From Donghicola tyrosinivorans (GTDB lineage: Bacteria > Pseudomonadota > Alphaproteobacteria > Rhodobacterales > Rhodobacteraceae): a DNA stretch of 64,000 bases. Made by a program: the position numbers and the translations under genes. The notes beneath the pieces were generated by a model. It did no database searches. It was given only the letters and a program-made list of their open reading frames with translations, and was not told the DNA's origin. Every line of letters begins with the position of its first letter. Position 1 is the first letter of the stretch. This document shows positions 42,044-50,756 of this stretch, in pieces. The stretch is from the NCBI RefSeq assembly GCF_003003355.1, contig NZ_PVTQ01000010.1, forward strand, positions 62,001 to 126,000, in the 5' to 3' direction.

Positions 42044-42295
42044 TCAGCCTTTCGTAATGATCAGCACGGCCAAGGCCAGCGCGATTGCGTTTGAAATCCA
42101 GATGCTCAGGCCCAAGGGTTCGACAAAGCGGAACCAGAACAGCGAAAGCGCGACCCAGATCACCACCGAGATGAACAGGCGGTCGAACCAGTTGGTCTCG
42201 ATCGGCAGGAAGCCGACCTTGGGCGAGGACACCGCAGGGGTGTCCTCTTCTTCGTGGTGAGCCGAGGCGAGGGGCGAGTTGTCAGGGTTGCTCAT
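42044..42295 (-). CDS. Small membrane protein in polyol importer operon (DUF2160-like)
   Basis: An 83-residue protein. The first 25 residues are acidic and soluble ([20 protein letters not shown]), then [20 protein letters not shown] introduces two transmembrane helices ([18 protein letters not shown] and [17 protein letters not shown]). Small two-helix proteins of the DUF2160 kind recur inside polyol and glycerol ABC operons, and I assign this one there tentatively. It starts six bases after the permease stop and ends four bases before the dehydrogenase start. It may be an accessory part of the importer. Confidence 0.65.
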   Translation of the reverse strand: MSNPDNSPLASAHHEEEDTPAVSSPKVGFLPIETNWFDRLFISVVIWVALSLFWFRFVEPLGLSIWISNAIALALAVLIITKG

Positions 42296-42300
42296 GAGGA

Positions 42301-43137
42301 TCAGCCTTTCACTGCGCCAAAGGTCAGGCCCGCGACGATGTGCTTTTGCACAAGGCCAAAGACGATCAGGGCGGGGATCAGGGTAAAGACAGAGATGGTT
42401 GCCATGATGCCCCACTCGGTCCCTGTGGTGGTGACGTATTCCGAGAGACCCGTGGTCAGGGTGCGGGCGTTAAAGTTCGTCAGGGTCGCTGCCAGCAGGT
42501 ATTCGTTCCATGCAAACACCCACGTCAGGATCAACGTCACCGCAAGGCCGGGGCGACAGAGGGGAAAGACGATCTCGGTGATGACTTTCCAGCTGGAGGC
42601 ACCGTCCACATAGGCGGCCTCGTCCAGTTCTTTGGGGATACCGTCCAACGTCGGGCGCAGGGTCCAGATCGCGAAGGGCAGGTTGAAGGTACAATAGACC
42701 AAAATCATGCCGATCCGCGTGTCCAGCAGACGGAAATCACCGACCGCGTAGACTTGGGTCATCAGCAGGAACAGGGGCAGCAGGAACACCGCAGGGGGGG
42801 CCATCCGGTTGGTGATGGTCCAGAAGAACAGGCTTTCCTTACCGGCCATTTTGAACCGCGACAGGGCATAGCAGGCAAAGAACCCCAGTGTTGTACACAG
42901 CAGTGCGTTGCCGGTGGAAATCACCAGAGAGTTCACCATGTAGCTGCGCAGCAGGCGGTCGCCCCATACCTTGGCGTAGTTGCCCCAATATGGGTCCGAC
43001 AGGATCACATCAGGGGTCGAGAACAGCTGCACCGCCGGTTTCACCGAGATGACAAACAGCCAGTAGATCGGGAACAGGGTCAGAAAGCTGACAAGGCTCC
43101 AGAAGACGATGGCAATGATCGGATTGTTCTTTTTCAT
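42301..43137 (-). CDS. smoG: Polyol ABC importer permease (SmoG/MalG-type)
   Basis: A 278-residue inner-membrane permease with six helices and the EAA loop (ELDEAAYVDGASSWKVITEI) that contacts the ATPase. By size and sequence it is the MalG-type subunit. It pairs with the permease encoded five bases upstream. The operon order binding protein, MalF-type permease, MalG-type permease, small membrane protein, dehydrogenase and ATPase matches the smo polyol system of Rhodobacter apart from the insertions. Confidence 0.92.
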   Translation of the reverse strand: MKKNNPIIAIVFWSLVSFLTLFPIYWLFVISVKPAVQLFSTPDVILSDPYWGNYAKVWGDRLLRSYMVNSLVISTGNALLCTTLGFFACYALSRFKMAGKESLFFWTITNRMAPPAVFLLPLFLLMTQVYAVGDFRLLDTRIGMILVYCTFNLPFAIWTLRPTLDGIPKELDEAAYVDGASSWKVITEIVFPLCRPGLAVTLILTWVFAWNEYLLAATLTNFNARTLTTGLSEYVTTTGTEWGIMATISVFTLIPALIVFGLVQKHIVAGLTFGAVKG

Positions 43138-43142
43138 CGCGC

Positions 43143-44024
43143 TCAGTCCTTCTTGTTACGGGGGGCCAGCATGGTGACATAGAGCAGCCAGCACGCGACG
43201 ATGGTGAGGTAGAGAACGATGACCGAGATCGTCGATCCGTAGCCGTAGTTCGTCTTGGGGAAGACCTCTTTGAAGATGTGCACGCCCACGAAGCGGGTGG
43301 CTGATCCGGGCCCGCCGCCCGTTAGCATCCAGACCTCATCCACGGTGCGCAGGGCGTCCATCAGGCGGATAAAGACGGTGGCCACAACGGCGGGCGCGAT
43401 CATCGGCACAGTGATGTGAAAGAAAATCTGGCGTTTGTTGGCACCATCAATCTGGGCTTGCTCGAACGGGTCAGGGGGCAGCGACACCAGCGCGGCGATC
43501 AGGGTCAGCGTGACCAACGGGGTCCAGTGCCAGATGTCCATGATGATGATGGTGGCAAAGGCCGCCACGGGCGAGGTGCCGATGTTGATGCTGATCCCGA
43601 ACCATGCGTTCAGATAGTGCGGGATGATCCCGATGGAGGGCGTCATCATCAGCTTCCAGACCGAGCCTACGATGATCGGGGCCATGATCAGGGGCAGGGT
43701 GTGGATGGTCCGGAAAATCGCCTTGCCGGGGAATTCCTTCATGAACGCCTGTGCCAGCACATAGCCCACGACAAGTTCGGAAATCACCGCGAACAGCACG
43801 AAGATGACCGTCACACTGACCGAATTCAGGAACTCGGCATCGAAGACGATTTTGCGAAAGTTATCGGCCCCGTTAAAGATCATGGTGGGGTCGGCGGCGA
43901 ACGGGTTCCATTGGTGGAACGACACGTAGACCACGTAAATAAAGGGCAGAACGCCGAAGAAGAACAGAATGACCAGCGTCGGCGCCAGCAAGATCCATCC
44001 CAGTCTGTTGGATTGCATCGTCAT
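43143..44024 (-). CDS. smoF: Polyol ABC importer permease (SmoF/MalF-type)
   Basis: A 293-residue permease with six transmembrane segments. The EAA-type loop is DPFEQAQIDGANKRQIFFHI, followed by VPMIAPAVVATVFIRLMDAL. It is the MalF-type partner of the SmoG-like permease. A strong hairpin at 44087-44113 separates it from the binding-protein gene, which would give the usual excess of binding protein over membrane subunits. Confidence 0.92.
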   Translation of the reverse strand: MTMQSNRLGWILLAPTLVILFFFGVLPFIYVVYVSFHQWNPFAADPTMIFNGADNFRKIVFDAEFLNSVSVTVIFVLFAVISELVVGYVLAQAFMKEFPGKAIFRTIHTLPLIMAPIIVGSVWKLMMTPSIGIIPHYLNAWFGISINIGTSPVAAFATIIIMDIWHWTPLVTLTLIAALVSLPPDPFEQAQIDGANKRQIFFHITVPMIAPAVVATVFIRLMDALRTVDEVWMLTGGGPGSATRFVGVHIFKEVFPKTNYGYGSTISVIVLYLTIVACWLLYVTMLAPRNKKD

Positions 44025-44086
44025 GCTCCCTGTAATGTTCGATGCGCGAAATCACTCCGGCGGCATGGGGGTTGCGCCGGAAGGAT

Positions 44087-44113
44087 GACCGTCACCCTTT
44101 GCGGGTGACGGTC
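44087..44113. terminator. Operon-internal hairpin after the polyol-binding protein gene
   Basis: A perfect 11-bp stem GACCGTCACCC/GGGTGACGGTC with a 5-base loop (44098-44102) lies 25 bases after the binding-protein stop. In the direction of transcription no T-run follows. It likely acts as a partial terminator or a 3'-end stabiliser rather than a full stop. Confidence 0.65.
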
Positions 44114-44138
44114 TTTGTTCAGCGATTGGGAGGATCGC

Positions 44139-45572
44139 TTACTTGCGGTAGCCCAGTTCAGTCAGCGTGGCCTCGGTGGTCTCGGCCATCTGGTCCAGAC
44201 CATCGCTGACGCTGATGTCACCGGTGAGGATGCTGTAGAACGTCGGCGCAATCGCTTCACGCAGCTGCGCGTGGAACGGATAGGCCGGTGCCCCTGCAAA
44301 GAGGTAGCCCTTGTCCCGCAGCATGTCGTAGTAGCCGCCAAGTTCGGTGTTCATTTCCTGAACTTTGGGATCGTCATAGGTGGCGGTGTTGGTCACGCGG
44401 GGCGCGGCCACGGCCCAATCGGGCTGCACTTCGTTCTGGCCGATGTACTGCAGGAACAGCGCCGCCGCCTCTTTGTTCTTCGAGGTCGAGGGCATGCCGA
44501 ACGCGCCGCCATCATAGTAGCCGATGTAGCCGTTGCCGCCTTCGACTTCTGCCAGAACGCCGTCAGACAGCGGGGGCAGCGCAACGCCGACCTTGCCGAC
44601 AACCAGCGACTTTTCGGGGTCCGAGGCGATCCAGCCCGCGTTCTCACCATACACCAGACCCTGCGCCGCACGGCCCGCGCCAAAGGTGGTGCCCACTTCG
44701 GTCCAAGTCGACTGGTTCGATTCAGGCGGCGCGTACTGGCGCAGATCCAGCCACCACTGAAGGGCCTCTTTCGCGGTGTCCGAGTTCATCTCGCCGCCAT
44801 TGGCCACGGTTGCGGCGTAGTTGTTCGAGGCATCAATCCCCCAGTTGTAGATGCCGAAAGTGGGGGCGACGGTTTCGTAGTATTCGTACCACGATGCAGG
44901 GTGGCCGGTGTGACCCTGAACGGTCGCGCCCCACAGCTGCATGTTGTTCGCCTGACCGTATTCGTAGAAGAACTTGGCGATCTCGGTGTATTCTTCGTGG
45001 GTGGTCGCGGGGGCTAGGTCGCGGCCGGTGGCCTCTTTGAACGCGGCCTGAATGTCGGCGTCACCGAACAGGTCCGTGCGATAGAGGTAGATCTTGATGA
45101 AGGCTTCCATCGGGATGCCGTAAAGATGGCCGTTATCGCCTTTGAAGTAGTTGGCGAAGGTGGTGAAGTTCGCCTCATCGTAGGTGGGGGCCTTCAGCGC
45201 GGGATTGTCGGCCAACAGCTGGGTGGTATCGGTCAGGAAGTCACGGGCCAGATACGAATAGATGATGTCCTGTTCGATATAGACCATGTCATAGATGCCG
45301 GTACCGGCCTCCATATCCTTGATCGCCTTGTCGAACATCTGGTCCCAAGAGGTGGTTTCGATGTCCACGCGGATGCCGGTCAGCTCTTCGAACTGGGGCG
45401 CCAGAACTTCGCGGATGTACAGCGACGGCGGCGAGGACTCGGTCACACCGCGCAGGGTGACACCCTCATAGGGTGCAGCGGCTTCTTTCCAGAATGCATC
45501 ATCCGCATAAGCCATGCCCGCGGCAACGGTCAGGGCAATGGCCGAAGATGCCAGTTTAAAAACGGTTTTCAT
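44139..45572 (-). CDS. smoE: Polyol-binding protein of the ABC importer (SmoE-type)
   Basis: A 477-residue periplasmic binding protein with signal peptide cleavage after GMAYA (residues 1-23). It has the family-1 (MalE-like) layout with [20 protein letters not shown] near the N-terminus, [19 protein letters not shown] and many Tyr/Trp residues, which is usual for sugar and polyol binders. GGGAGG precedes the start. It is the first gene of the eight-gene leftward polyol operon and faces the SorC regulator across 219 bases that contain several inverted repeats. Confidence 0.92.
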   Translation of the reverse strand: MKTVFKLASSAIALTVAAGMAYADDAFWKEAAAPYEGVTLRGVTESSPPSLYIREVLAPQFEELTGIRVDIETTSWDQMFDKAIKDMEAGTGIYDMVYIEQDIIYSYLARDFLTDTTQLLADNPALKAPTYDEANFTTFANYFKGDNGHLYGIPMEAFIKIYLYRTDLFGDADIQAAFKEATGRDLAPATTHEEYTEIAKFFYEYGQANNMQLWGATVQGHTGHPASWYEYYETVAPTFGIYNWGIDASNNYAATVANGGEMNSDTAKEALQWWLDLRQYAPPESNQSTWTEVGTTFGAGRAAQGLVYGENAGWIASDPEKSLVVGKVGVALPPLSDGVLAEVEGGNGYIGYYDGGAFGMPSTSKNKEAAALFLQYIGQNEVQPDWAVAAPRVTNTATYDDPKVQEMNTELGGYYDMLRDKGYLFAGAPAYPFHAQLREAIAPTFYSILTGDISVSDGLDQMAETTEATLTELGYRK

Positions 45573-45652
45573 GAATTTCCTCCCTTGGATGTCGGATGGC
45601 TGGCGTAGCTACGATTCGTCTTTGCGTTGAGTCGCCAGCCCGTCCTGCGGCA

Positions 45653-45710
45653 ATGAATGCATTTGTAAATTGATTCATGCAAGTGTTTATTTTTCAAATG
45701 TTGCACTTGC
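45653..45710. promoter_or_regulatory. Candidate SorC-type operator region
   Basis: Two inverted repeats lie side by side in the AT-rich divergent spacer: ATGAAT/ATTCAT (45653-45658 and 45673-45678) and GCAAGTG/CACTTGC (45679-45685 and 45704-45710). An AATGCATT palindrome is nested at 45656-45663. This arrangement fits binding of a tetrameric SorC-family regulator that controls both the importer operon and its own operon. Confidence 0.5.
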
Positions 45711-45790
45711 CATACAGATGTTTTCCGTGTCATCGTCCCCGTCGATGCAGTAAGCGGCAACGCAACACGCATCTACGGAGGACGACGAAA

Positions 45791-46774
45791 ATGGCACGTG
45801 AACCGATCGAGGACAGCGACGTCTTCATCACCGAGGTTTGTTGGCATTACTACGTGAACGAGATGACTCAGGCCGAAGTGGCGCGCCTGATGGATGTCAC
45901 GCGCTTGCGGGTAAACCAGGCAATCCAGCGGGCACGCAGCCTTGGCATGGTGAAAATCCAGATTGAATCGCCCTTCACCACGCGGATCGAGATGCAAGAG
46001 ACGCTGAAGCAGGCGCTTGGCATCGATCGCGCCGTGGTCACGCCCGCCAATCGTGATGCCTATGATTACCACCGCCCCACCGGCGCGGCCCTTGCGGCCT
46101 TGCTTTTGGAACGGCTGAAGTCCGGCGGATGGTCGTCCTTTGGTGTGTCTTGGGGTCTGACGCTGGATGCGGCGATTGCCCGTTTGCCGAAACAGAACCA
46201 CCCCGATCTTGAGGTGGTCTCGATCCTTGGTGGGACGGCGCAGGGATCTTCGTTCAATTCTTTCGGGATCGCGTCGGGCTTTGCGGGGGCGCTTGGGGCG
46301 CATTATTCCATCCTGACCGCGCCGATCTACCTGTCCGAGGGGCTGGACCGCGATCTGTTCCTGTCCCAATTCGCCCTGCGCGAACATTTCCAGAAATTCG
46401 ACAATCTGGATGCGGTGCTTCTGACCTGCTCGAACGTGTCCAAGAAATCCTTCCTTGTCAGCCACGGCCTACCGAACGAGCTGTCGCCCCAAAGCCTGAT
46501 CGAACAAGGGGCGATTGGCGATGTGCTGGGGCAGTTCCTTGATAAGGACGGGAACTCGGTGTCCAAGGCGATAGATGATCGGGCCGTGGGGATGCTGCTG
46601 GAGCGTGTCCAGCATGTGCCTGAAAAGATCATGGCCGCCGCCGGTCCCCACAAAGTGGATATCATCCGCGCCGCCTGCAAACGCGGGCTGGTGGATACTT
46701 TGGTCACGGACGACGTGACCGCAGAATTATTGATCGCATCAGAATTACCGGACGCACCACCGACCGCCCGTTAG
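45791..46774 (+). CDS. SorC/DeoR-family sugar-binding transcriptional regulator
   Basis: A 327-residue SorC-family regulator. The N-terminal helix-turn-helix includes EMTQAEVARLMDVTRLRVNQ; the C-terminal sugar-binding domain contains FGVSWGLTLDAAI, VVSILGGTAQG and RAACKRGLVDTLVTDDVTAE, the usual family end. It senses a phosphorylated or free ketose/polyol. The ATG at 45791 has a GGAGG site; the open frame upstream to 45677 crosses the operator. It lies at the junction of the two polyol operons and probably controls both. Confidence 0.92.
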   Translation: MAREPIEDSDVFITEVCWHYYVNEMTQAEVARLMDVTRLRVNQAIQRARSLGMVKIQIESPFTTRIEMQETLKQALGIDRAVVTPANRDAYDYHRPTGAALAALLLERLKSGGWSSFGVSWGLTLDAAIARLPKQNHPDLEVVSILGGTAQGSSFNSFGIASGFAGALGAHYSILTAPIYLSEGLDRDLFLSQFALREHFQKFDNLDAVLLTCSNVSKKSFLVSHGLPNELSPQSLIEQGAIGDVLGQFLDKDGNSVSKAIDDRAVGMLLERVQHVPEKIMAAAGPHKVDIIRAACKRGLVDTLVTDDVTAELLIASELPDAPPTAR

Positions 46775-46799
46775 GCGGGTCTTTCGGGAGGAGATTTAA

Positions 46800-47684
46800 A
46801 TGAAACGGCTTGGCATTCATTCCTTTGTCTGGACCGGAGGTCAGACGCAGGAAGGCCTTGAAATGGCGTTGGAAAAATCGGCGCAGCATGGCTACCGCTG
46901 CATCGAATTCGCCTATCTGCGGCCCGAATTGTTCGATCTGGACCGGCTGGCCCGCAAAAGTCAGGAACTGGACGTGCAGATCGGCGTGACCATGGGCCTG
47001 CCACTGGACAAGGATATCTCGTCCACCGACCCAGATGCGGTCGCGGCGGGTAAGGCGATGCTGGCCGATGCGGTGCGGGCCGTGCGCGATGTGGGCGGCG
47101 ACAAGCTGGGGGGCATCCTTTATTCGGCGCACACCAAGTACAACCGCCAGCCCACCGCCGAGGGGTGGAAGAACTCGGTCCACGCCATCGCCGAAACCGC
47201 CCAGATTGCAGAGGCCGCAGGTGTTGATCTGGTGTTGGAACTGGTGAACCGGTTTGAAACCAACCTGCTGAACACCACCGCGCAGGGGCTGAAGTTCATC
47301 GAAGAGACCGGAAGTGACCACGTGCGCCTGCACTTGGACACCTTTCACATGCAGATGGAAGAGGCCAATCTTGCCGCCGCGATCCGGCTGGCGGGGGACA
47401 AGATCGGCTATTTCCACATCGGCGAATCCAACCGTGGCTATCTGGGCGACGGCACCATTGACTGGGACCCCGTCTTCGACGCGCTGGTCGAGATCGGCTA
47501 TGCCCGCGATGTGGTTTTTGAAAGCTTTTCAACGGCGATCGTGGATGAGGGCCTGTCGCTGGCCTGCGCGATCTGGCGGGACACGTGGACCGAAAACGAT
47601 CCACTGGCCGCCCACGCCAAACAGTTCATTGAATTGAAATGGGCCGAGGCAGAACGCCGACGCGCCACCAATACCCGCGCTTAA
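46800..47684 (+). CDS. Ketose 3-epimerase (D-tagatose 3-epimerase family)
   Basis: A 294-residue TIM-barrel sugar isomerase/epimerase. The four metal-binding residues are visible: Glu in LVLELVNRFE, Asp in RLHLDTFHM, His in GYFHIGESNRG and Glu in VVFESFST. This arrangement is that of D-tagatose 3-epimerase/D-psicose 3-epimerase enzymes, which invert C3 of free ketoses with Mn2+ or Co2+. In the Agrobacterium galactitol route a related enzyme converts L-tagatose to L-sorbose. The gene starts 26 bases after the regulator, behind GGGAGGAG. Confidence 0.88.
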   Translation: MKRLGIHSFVWTGGQTQEGLEMALEKSAQHGYRCIEFAYLRPELFDLDRLARKSQELDVQIGVTMGLPLDKDISSTDPDAVAAGKAMLADAVRAVRDVGGDKLGGILYSAHTKYNRQPTAEGWKNSVHAIAETAQIAEAAGVDLVLELVNRFETNLLNTTAQGLKFIEETGSDHVRLHLDTFHMQMEEANLAAAIRLAGDKIGYFHIGESNRGYLGDGTIDWDPVFDALVEIGYARDVVFESFSTAIVDEGLSLACAIWRDTWTENDPLAAHAKQFIELKWAEAERRRATNTRA

Positions 47685-47703
47685 CCTCGGGAAAGACGCT
47701 GAC

Positions 47704-48696
47704 ATGACAGACCAAGACACCCTAGCGCCCGACGCGCTGGGACCGACCCTTTGCATCGGCGAGATACTGGCCGAGATCGTCGCCACCACCACGGGGAATG
47801 GCTTTTTAGAACCGGTGCCAATGATCGGCCCCTACCCCAGCGGGGCGCCTGCGATCTTTATTGATCAGGCCGGACGCATCGGCGGTGCGGCGGCGATGGT
47901 CGGGGCTGTGGGGGATGATGACTTTGGCCGCGTGAACATCGCGCGGCTAAAGCGGGACGGTGTGGACGTGAGCGGCATCCACACCGATCCCACCTTGCCT
48001 ACTGGCACCGCCTTTGTCCGCTATCGCCCTGACGGGGCACGGGATTTCGTGTTCAACATGTGGACCTCGGCGGCGGGAGCCTTGGCGTGGACCGATGCGG
48101 TGGATGCTGTCTGCACCCGCGCAGGGCACCTGCATGTGATGGGCACTTTGCTAGGTCATCAGACCATCTGGGAGATGACCGAGCGCGCGGCGACCATGAT
48201 CAAAGCCCGCGGCGGCACCATCTCTTTGGACCCGAACCTACGCAAAGAGCTGCGCGGCGATCCCCAGACCGGCAGTCGCTTTGCCCAGATGGTCGGGATG
48301 GCCGATCTGCTGCTACCATCGGGGGATGAGCTGTATCTGGCTGCCGATCTGCCCCCAGAGGCGGGTGAAGAGGCGGCGCTGGCGCGGCTTTTTGATCTTG
48401 GCGTCAAAGAGGTCGCGATCAAGCGCGGCGCGGATGGTGCCACCTGCGCCTTGCCCGATGGCAGCCGCATTCACGGGGCGGCTTTCGCCGTCACGGAACT
48501 GGACCCTACAGGGGCGGGCGATTGCTTTGGCGGGGCCTATGTGGCCTGCCGCCGCTTAGGGATGCCTGTGCAGCAGGCGCTGACCTACGCCAACGCCGCC
48601 GGTGCGCGGAATGTGACCTTTCGCGGCCCGATGGAAGGGGCCGGTACCCGCACCGAACTGAATGACTTTATCTCAAACACAAAGCGACTAGCCTGA
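47704..48696 (+). CDS. PfkB-family sugar kinase (tagatose kinase candidate)
   Basis: A 330-residue ribokinase-like kinase. The N-terminal substrate site is SGAPAIFIDQAGRIGGAAAM, and the ATP/anion-hole motif is ELDPTGAGDCFGGAYVA with the catalytic Asp. In the related Agrobacterium cluster the PfkB enzyme next to the GatZ-like protein phosphorylates D-tagatose at O6. Fructose or another ketose would be a reasonable alternative substrate. Its stop overlaps the GatZ-like start, so the two products act in sequence. Confidence 0.85.
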   Translation: MTDQDTLAPDALGPTLCIGEILAEIVATTTGNGFLEPVPMIGPYPSGAPAIFIDQAGRIGGAAAMVGAVGDDDFGRVNIARLKRDGVDVSGIHTDPTLPTGTAFVRYRPDGARDFVFNMWTSAAGALAWTDAVDAVCTRAGHLHVMGTLLGHQTIWEMTERAATMIKARGGTISLDPNLRKELRGDPQTGSRFAQMVGMADLLLPSGDELYLAADLPPEAGEEAALARLFDLGVKEVAIKRGADGATCALPDGSRIHGAAFAVTELDPTGAGDCFGGAYVACRRLGMPVQQALTYANAAGARNVTFRGPMEGAGTRTELNDFISNTKRLA

Positions 48697-49973
48697 TGCC
48701 TCTTGCTCTGACCGATCTTGCGCCGCGTTATCACAGCGGCCAGCCTGCTGGCATCACCTCTGTCTGCTCGGCCCATCCGCTGGTGTTACGGGCGGCCCTT
48801 CGCCACGGGCGGGACACGGGTGCGACTGTGTTGATTGAGGCGACTTGTAATCAGGTGAACCACCTTGGCGGTTACACGGGCATGACGCCGGTGGATTTCG
48901 CCGCGATGGTCTACCGGCTGGCGGATCACGAAGGTTGCCCCCACGATCTGATCCTTCTGGGCGGTGATCATCTGGGACCTAACCCGTGGCGGCATCTGCC
49001 CGCCGATCAGGCGATGGCCGAGGCCGTGCAGATGGTCGCTGCCTATGTGGCCGCAGGTTTCGGCAAGATTCACCTTGATGCCTCGATGGGCTGCGAGGGC
49101 GAGGCCGAGGCGCTGGATGATGCCGCGACCGCCGCCCGCGCTGCACGTCTGGCCCGCGTGGCTGAGGATACTGCCAAAGCCCTCGATCTGCCGCCGCCCC
49201 AATACATTATCGGTACCGAGGTGCCGCCCCCCGGCGGGGCTGATCATGAACTGACCACCGTCGCCCCCACCGCGCCGGATGCAGCCCGCCAGACCTTGGC
49301 GGTGCATCAGCGGGTGTTCAGGGAAAACGGTCTGGATCAGGCCCTGACCCGCGTGCTGGGGCTGGTGGTCCAACCGGGGGTCGAGTTTGGCAACAAGAAC
49401 ACCGTCCTTTATCGCCCCGAGGCCGCTAAGGACTTGGTCGCTGTGCTGGCCGACACTCCGCAGGTGATCTTTGAGGCCCATTCCACCGACTACCAAGGCA
49501 CCACACCTTTGACCCAGTTGGTCCGCGATGGCTTTCCCATTCTCAAGGTCGGGCCAGAGCTGACCTTCGTCCTGCGCGAGGCGCTTTATGCGCTGGACCT
49601 GATCGCCAGTGATCTGCTGCCCGATTACGGCGCACGGCCCCTTTTCACCGCGATGGAGGCTCTGATGATCAAGGCCCCCGCCAATTGGGCGCGGCACTAT
49701 CATGGCTCGGACGCGGAACTGCGGGTGCTGCGCCATTATTCGCTGTCCGACCGCATCCGCTACTACTGGACCACGCCAGAGGCGCAATCGGCGGTGCAAG
49801 CCCTGCTGGATGCCTTGCGCGGGCACTCGGTGCCTTTGCCGCTGATGTGGCAGCACCTGCCATCTGCGGCGCGTTTCGCGGGCAAGCCGCTGGACCCTGA
49901 AGAGGTGCTGATCTGGCGCGTCACCCAGTCTTTGCAAAGTTATCACGCCGCCTGCACGGGCGCGGCGTCCTAG
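48696..49973 (+). CDS. GatZ/KbaZ-like protein (candidate D-tagatose-6-phosphate 4-epimerase)
   Basis: A 425-residue protein of the family annotated as D-tagatose-1,6-bisphosphate aldolase non-catalytic subunit. Recognisable blocks are GITSVCSAHPLVLRAAL, LIEATCNQVNHLGGYTGMTP, LGGDHLGPNPW and FEAHSTDYQ. In enterobacteria GatZ/KbaZ stabilises the catalytic aldolase GatY/KbaY. No GatY homologue lies anywhere in this window. In Agrobacterium polyol catabolism, stand-alone GatZ-like proteins epimerise D-tagatose-6-phosphate to fructose-6-phosphate, which fits the preceding kinase. The sequence alone does not prove activity. It overlaps the kinase gene by one base. Confidence 0.85.
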   Translation: MPLALTDLAPRYHSGQPAGITSVCSAHPLVLRAALRHGRDTGATVLIEATCNQVNHLGGYTGMTPVDFAAMVYRLADHEGCPHDLILLGGDHLGPNPWRHLPADQAMAEAVQMVAAYVAAGFGKIHLDASMGCEGEAEALDDAATAARAARLARVAEDTAKALDLPPPQYIIGTEVPPPGGADHELTTVAPTAPDAARQTLAVHQRVFRENGLDQALTRVLGLVVQPGVEFGNKNTVLYRPEAAKDLVAVLADTPQVIFEAHSTDYQGTTPLTQLVRDGFPILKVGPELTFVLREALYALDLIASDLLPDYGARPLFTAMEALMIKAPANWARHYHGSDAELRVLRHYSLSDRIRYYWTTPEAQSAVQALLDALRGHSVPLPLMWQHLPSAARFAGKPLDPEEVLIWRVTQSLQSYHAACTGAAS

Positions 49974-49989
49974 AAATGGAGGATTTCCG

Positions 49990-50721
49990 ATGACCAAGGA
50001 TTTCGAAGGTAAACGCATTATCGTCACCGGCGCAGGCAAAGGGATTGGCCGCGCTTGTGTGCAGGAACTGGCGCGCCGCGGGGCAATCCCCATCGCCATC
50101 GCCCGTACCCAAAGCGATCTGGACAGCTTGAAGGCTGAAACGGGATGTGAAGTGATCCGCGCCGATCTGGCGGATAACGCCGCCGCTCGCGCAGCAATGG
50201 CGCAGGCGGGGCTTTGTGATGGTCTGATCAACTGCGCAGGCACCAACGTTCTGGAATCCGTGCTGGAGATGACCGATGAGGGTTATGAGACCGTCATGGG
50301 CATCAACCTGCGGGCTGCGCTGATCTGCGCTCAGGAATTCGCTCGCGCCCGTGTGGCCGCTGGCGGTGGCGGGGTGATCCTCAATGTCACCTCAATCGCG
50401 GGCCATCGGGGCTTTCAGAGCCACATGGTCTATGCGGCCTCGAAAGCGGGGCTTGAAGGCGCGACCCGCGTCATGGCCCGTGAACTTGGGCCCCACGGCA
50501 TTCGCGTGAATGCCGTCGCCCCCACTGTCACCATGACCGAACTGGCCGCCGCCGCGTGGTCTGACCCTGCCGCGAAAGACCCGATGATGGTGCGCCACCC
50601 CATCGGCCGCTTTGCCGAGGTCGACGACGTGGCCCGATCGATCCTGATGCTGATGGGGGACGATGCGCCGATGGTTACTGGCGCGGTGCTGCCAATCGAT
50701 GGCGGCTTTCTGTCTGTCTGA
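49990..50721 (+). CDS. SDR-family oxidoreductase (L-xylulose/sorbose reductase-like)
   Basis: A 243-residue classical short-chain dehydrogenase. The cofactor motif is VTGAGKGIGRACVQELA, the active-site region has Ser in NVTSIAGH and the YAASK pair, and the C-terminus VTGAVLPIDGGFLSV is typical. The ARTQSDLDSL segment after the second strand resembles NADP-dependent L-xylulose reductases. In this operon it may interconvert a ketose (L-sorbose, L-tagatose or L-xylulose) and its polyol. GGAGG precedes the ATG. Confidence 0.85.
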   Translation: MTKDFEGKRIIVTGAGKGIGRACVQELARRGAIPIAIARTQSDLDSLKAETGCEVIRADLADNAAARAAMAQAGLCDGLINCAGTNVLESVLEMTDEGYETVMGINLRAALICAQEFARARVAAGGGGVILNVTSIAGHRGFQSHMVYAASKAGLEGATRVMARELGPHGIRVNAVAPTVTMTELAAAAWSDPAAKDPMMVRHPIGRFAEVDDVARSILMLMGDDAPMVTGAVLPIDGGFLSV

Positions 50722-50756
50722 TCCCTTTTTACCCGATTTTTGAACGGAGAACTGAA

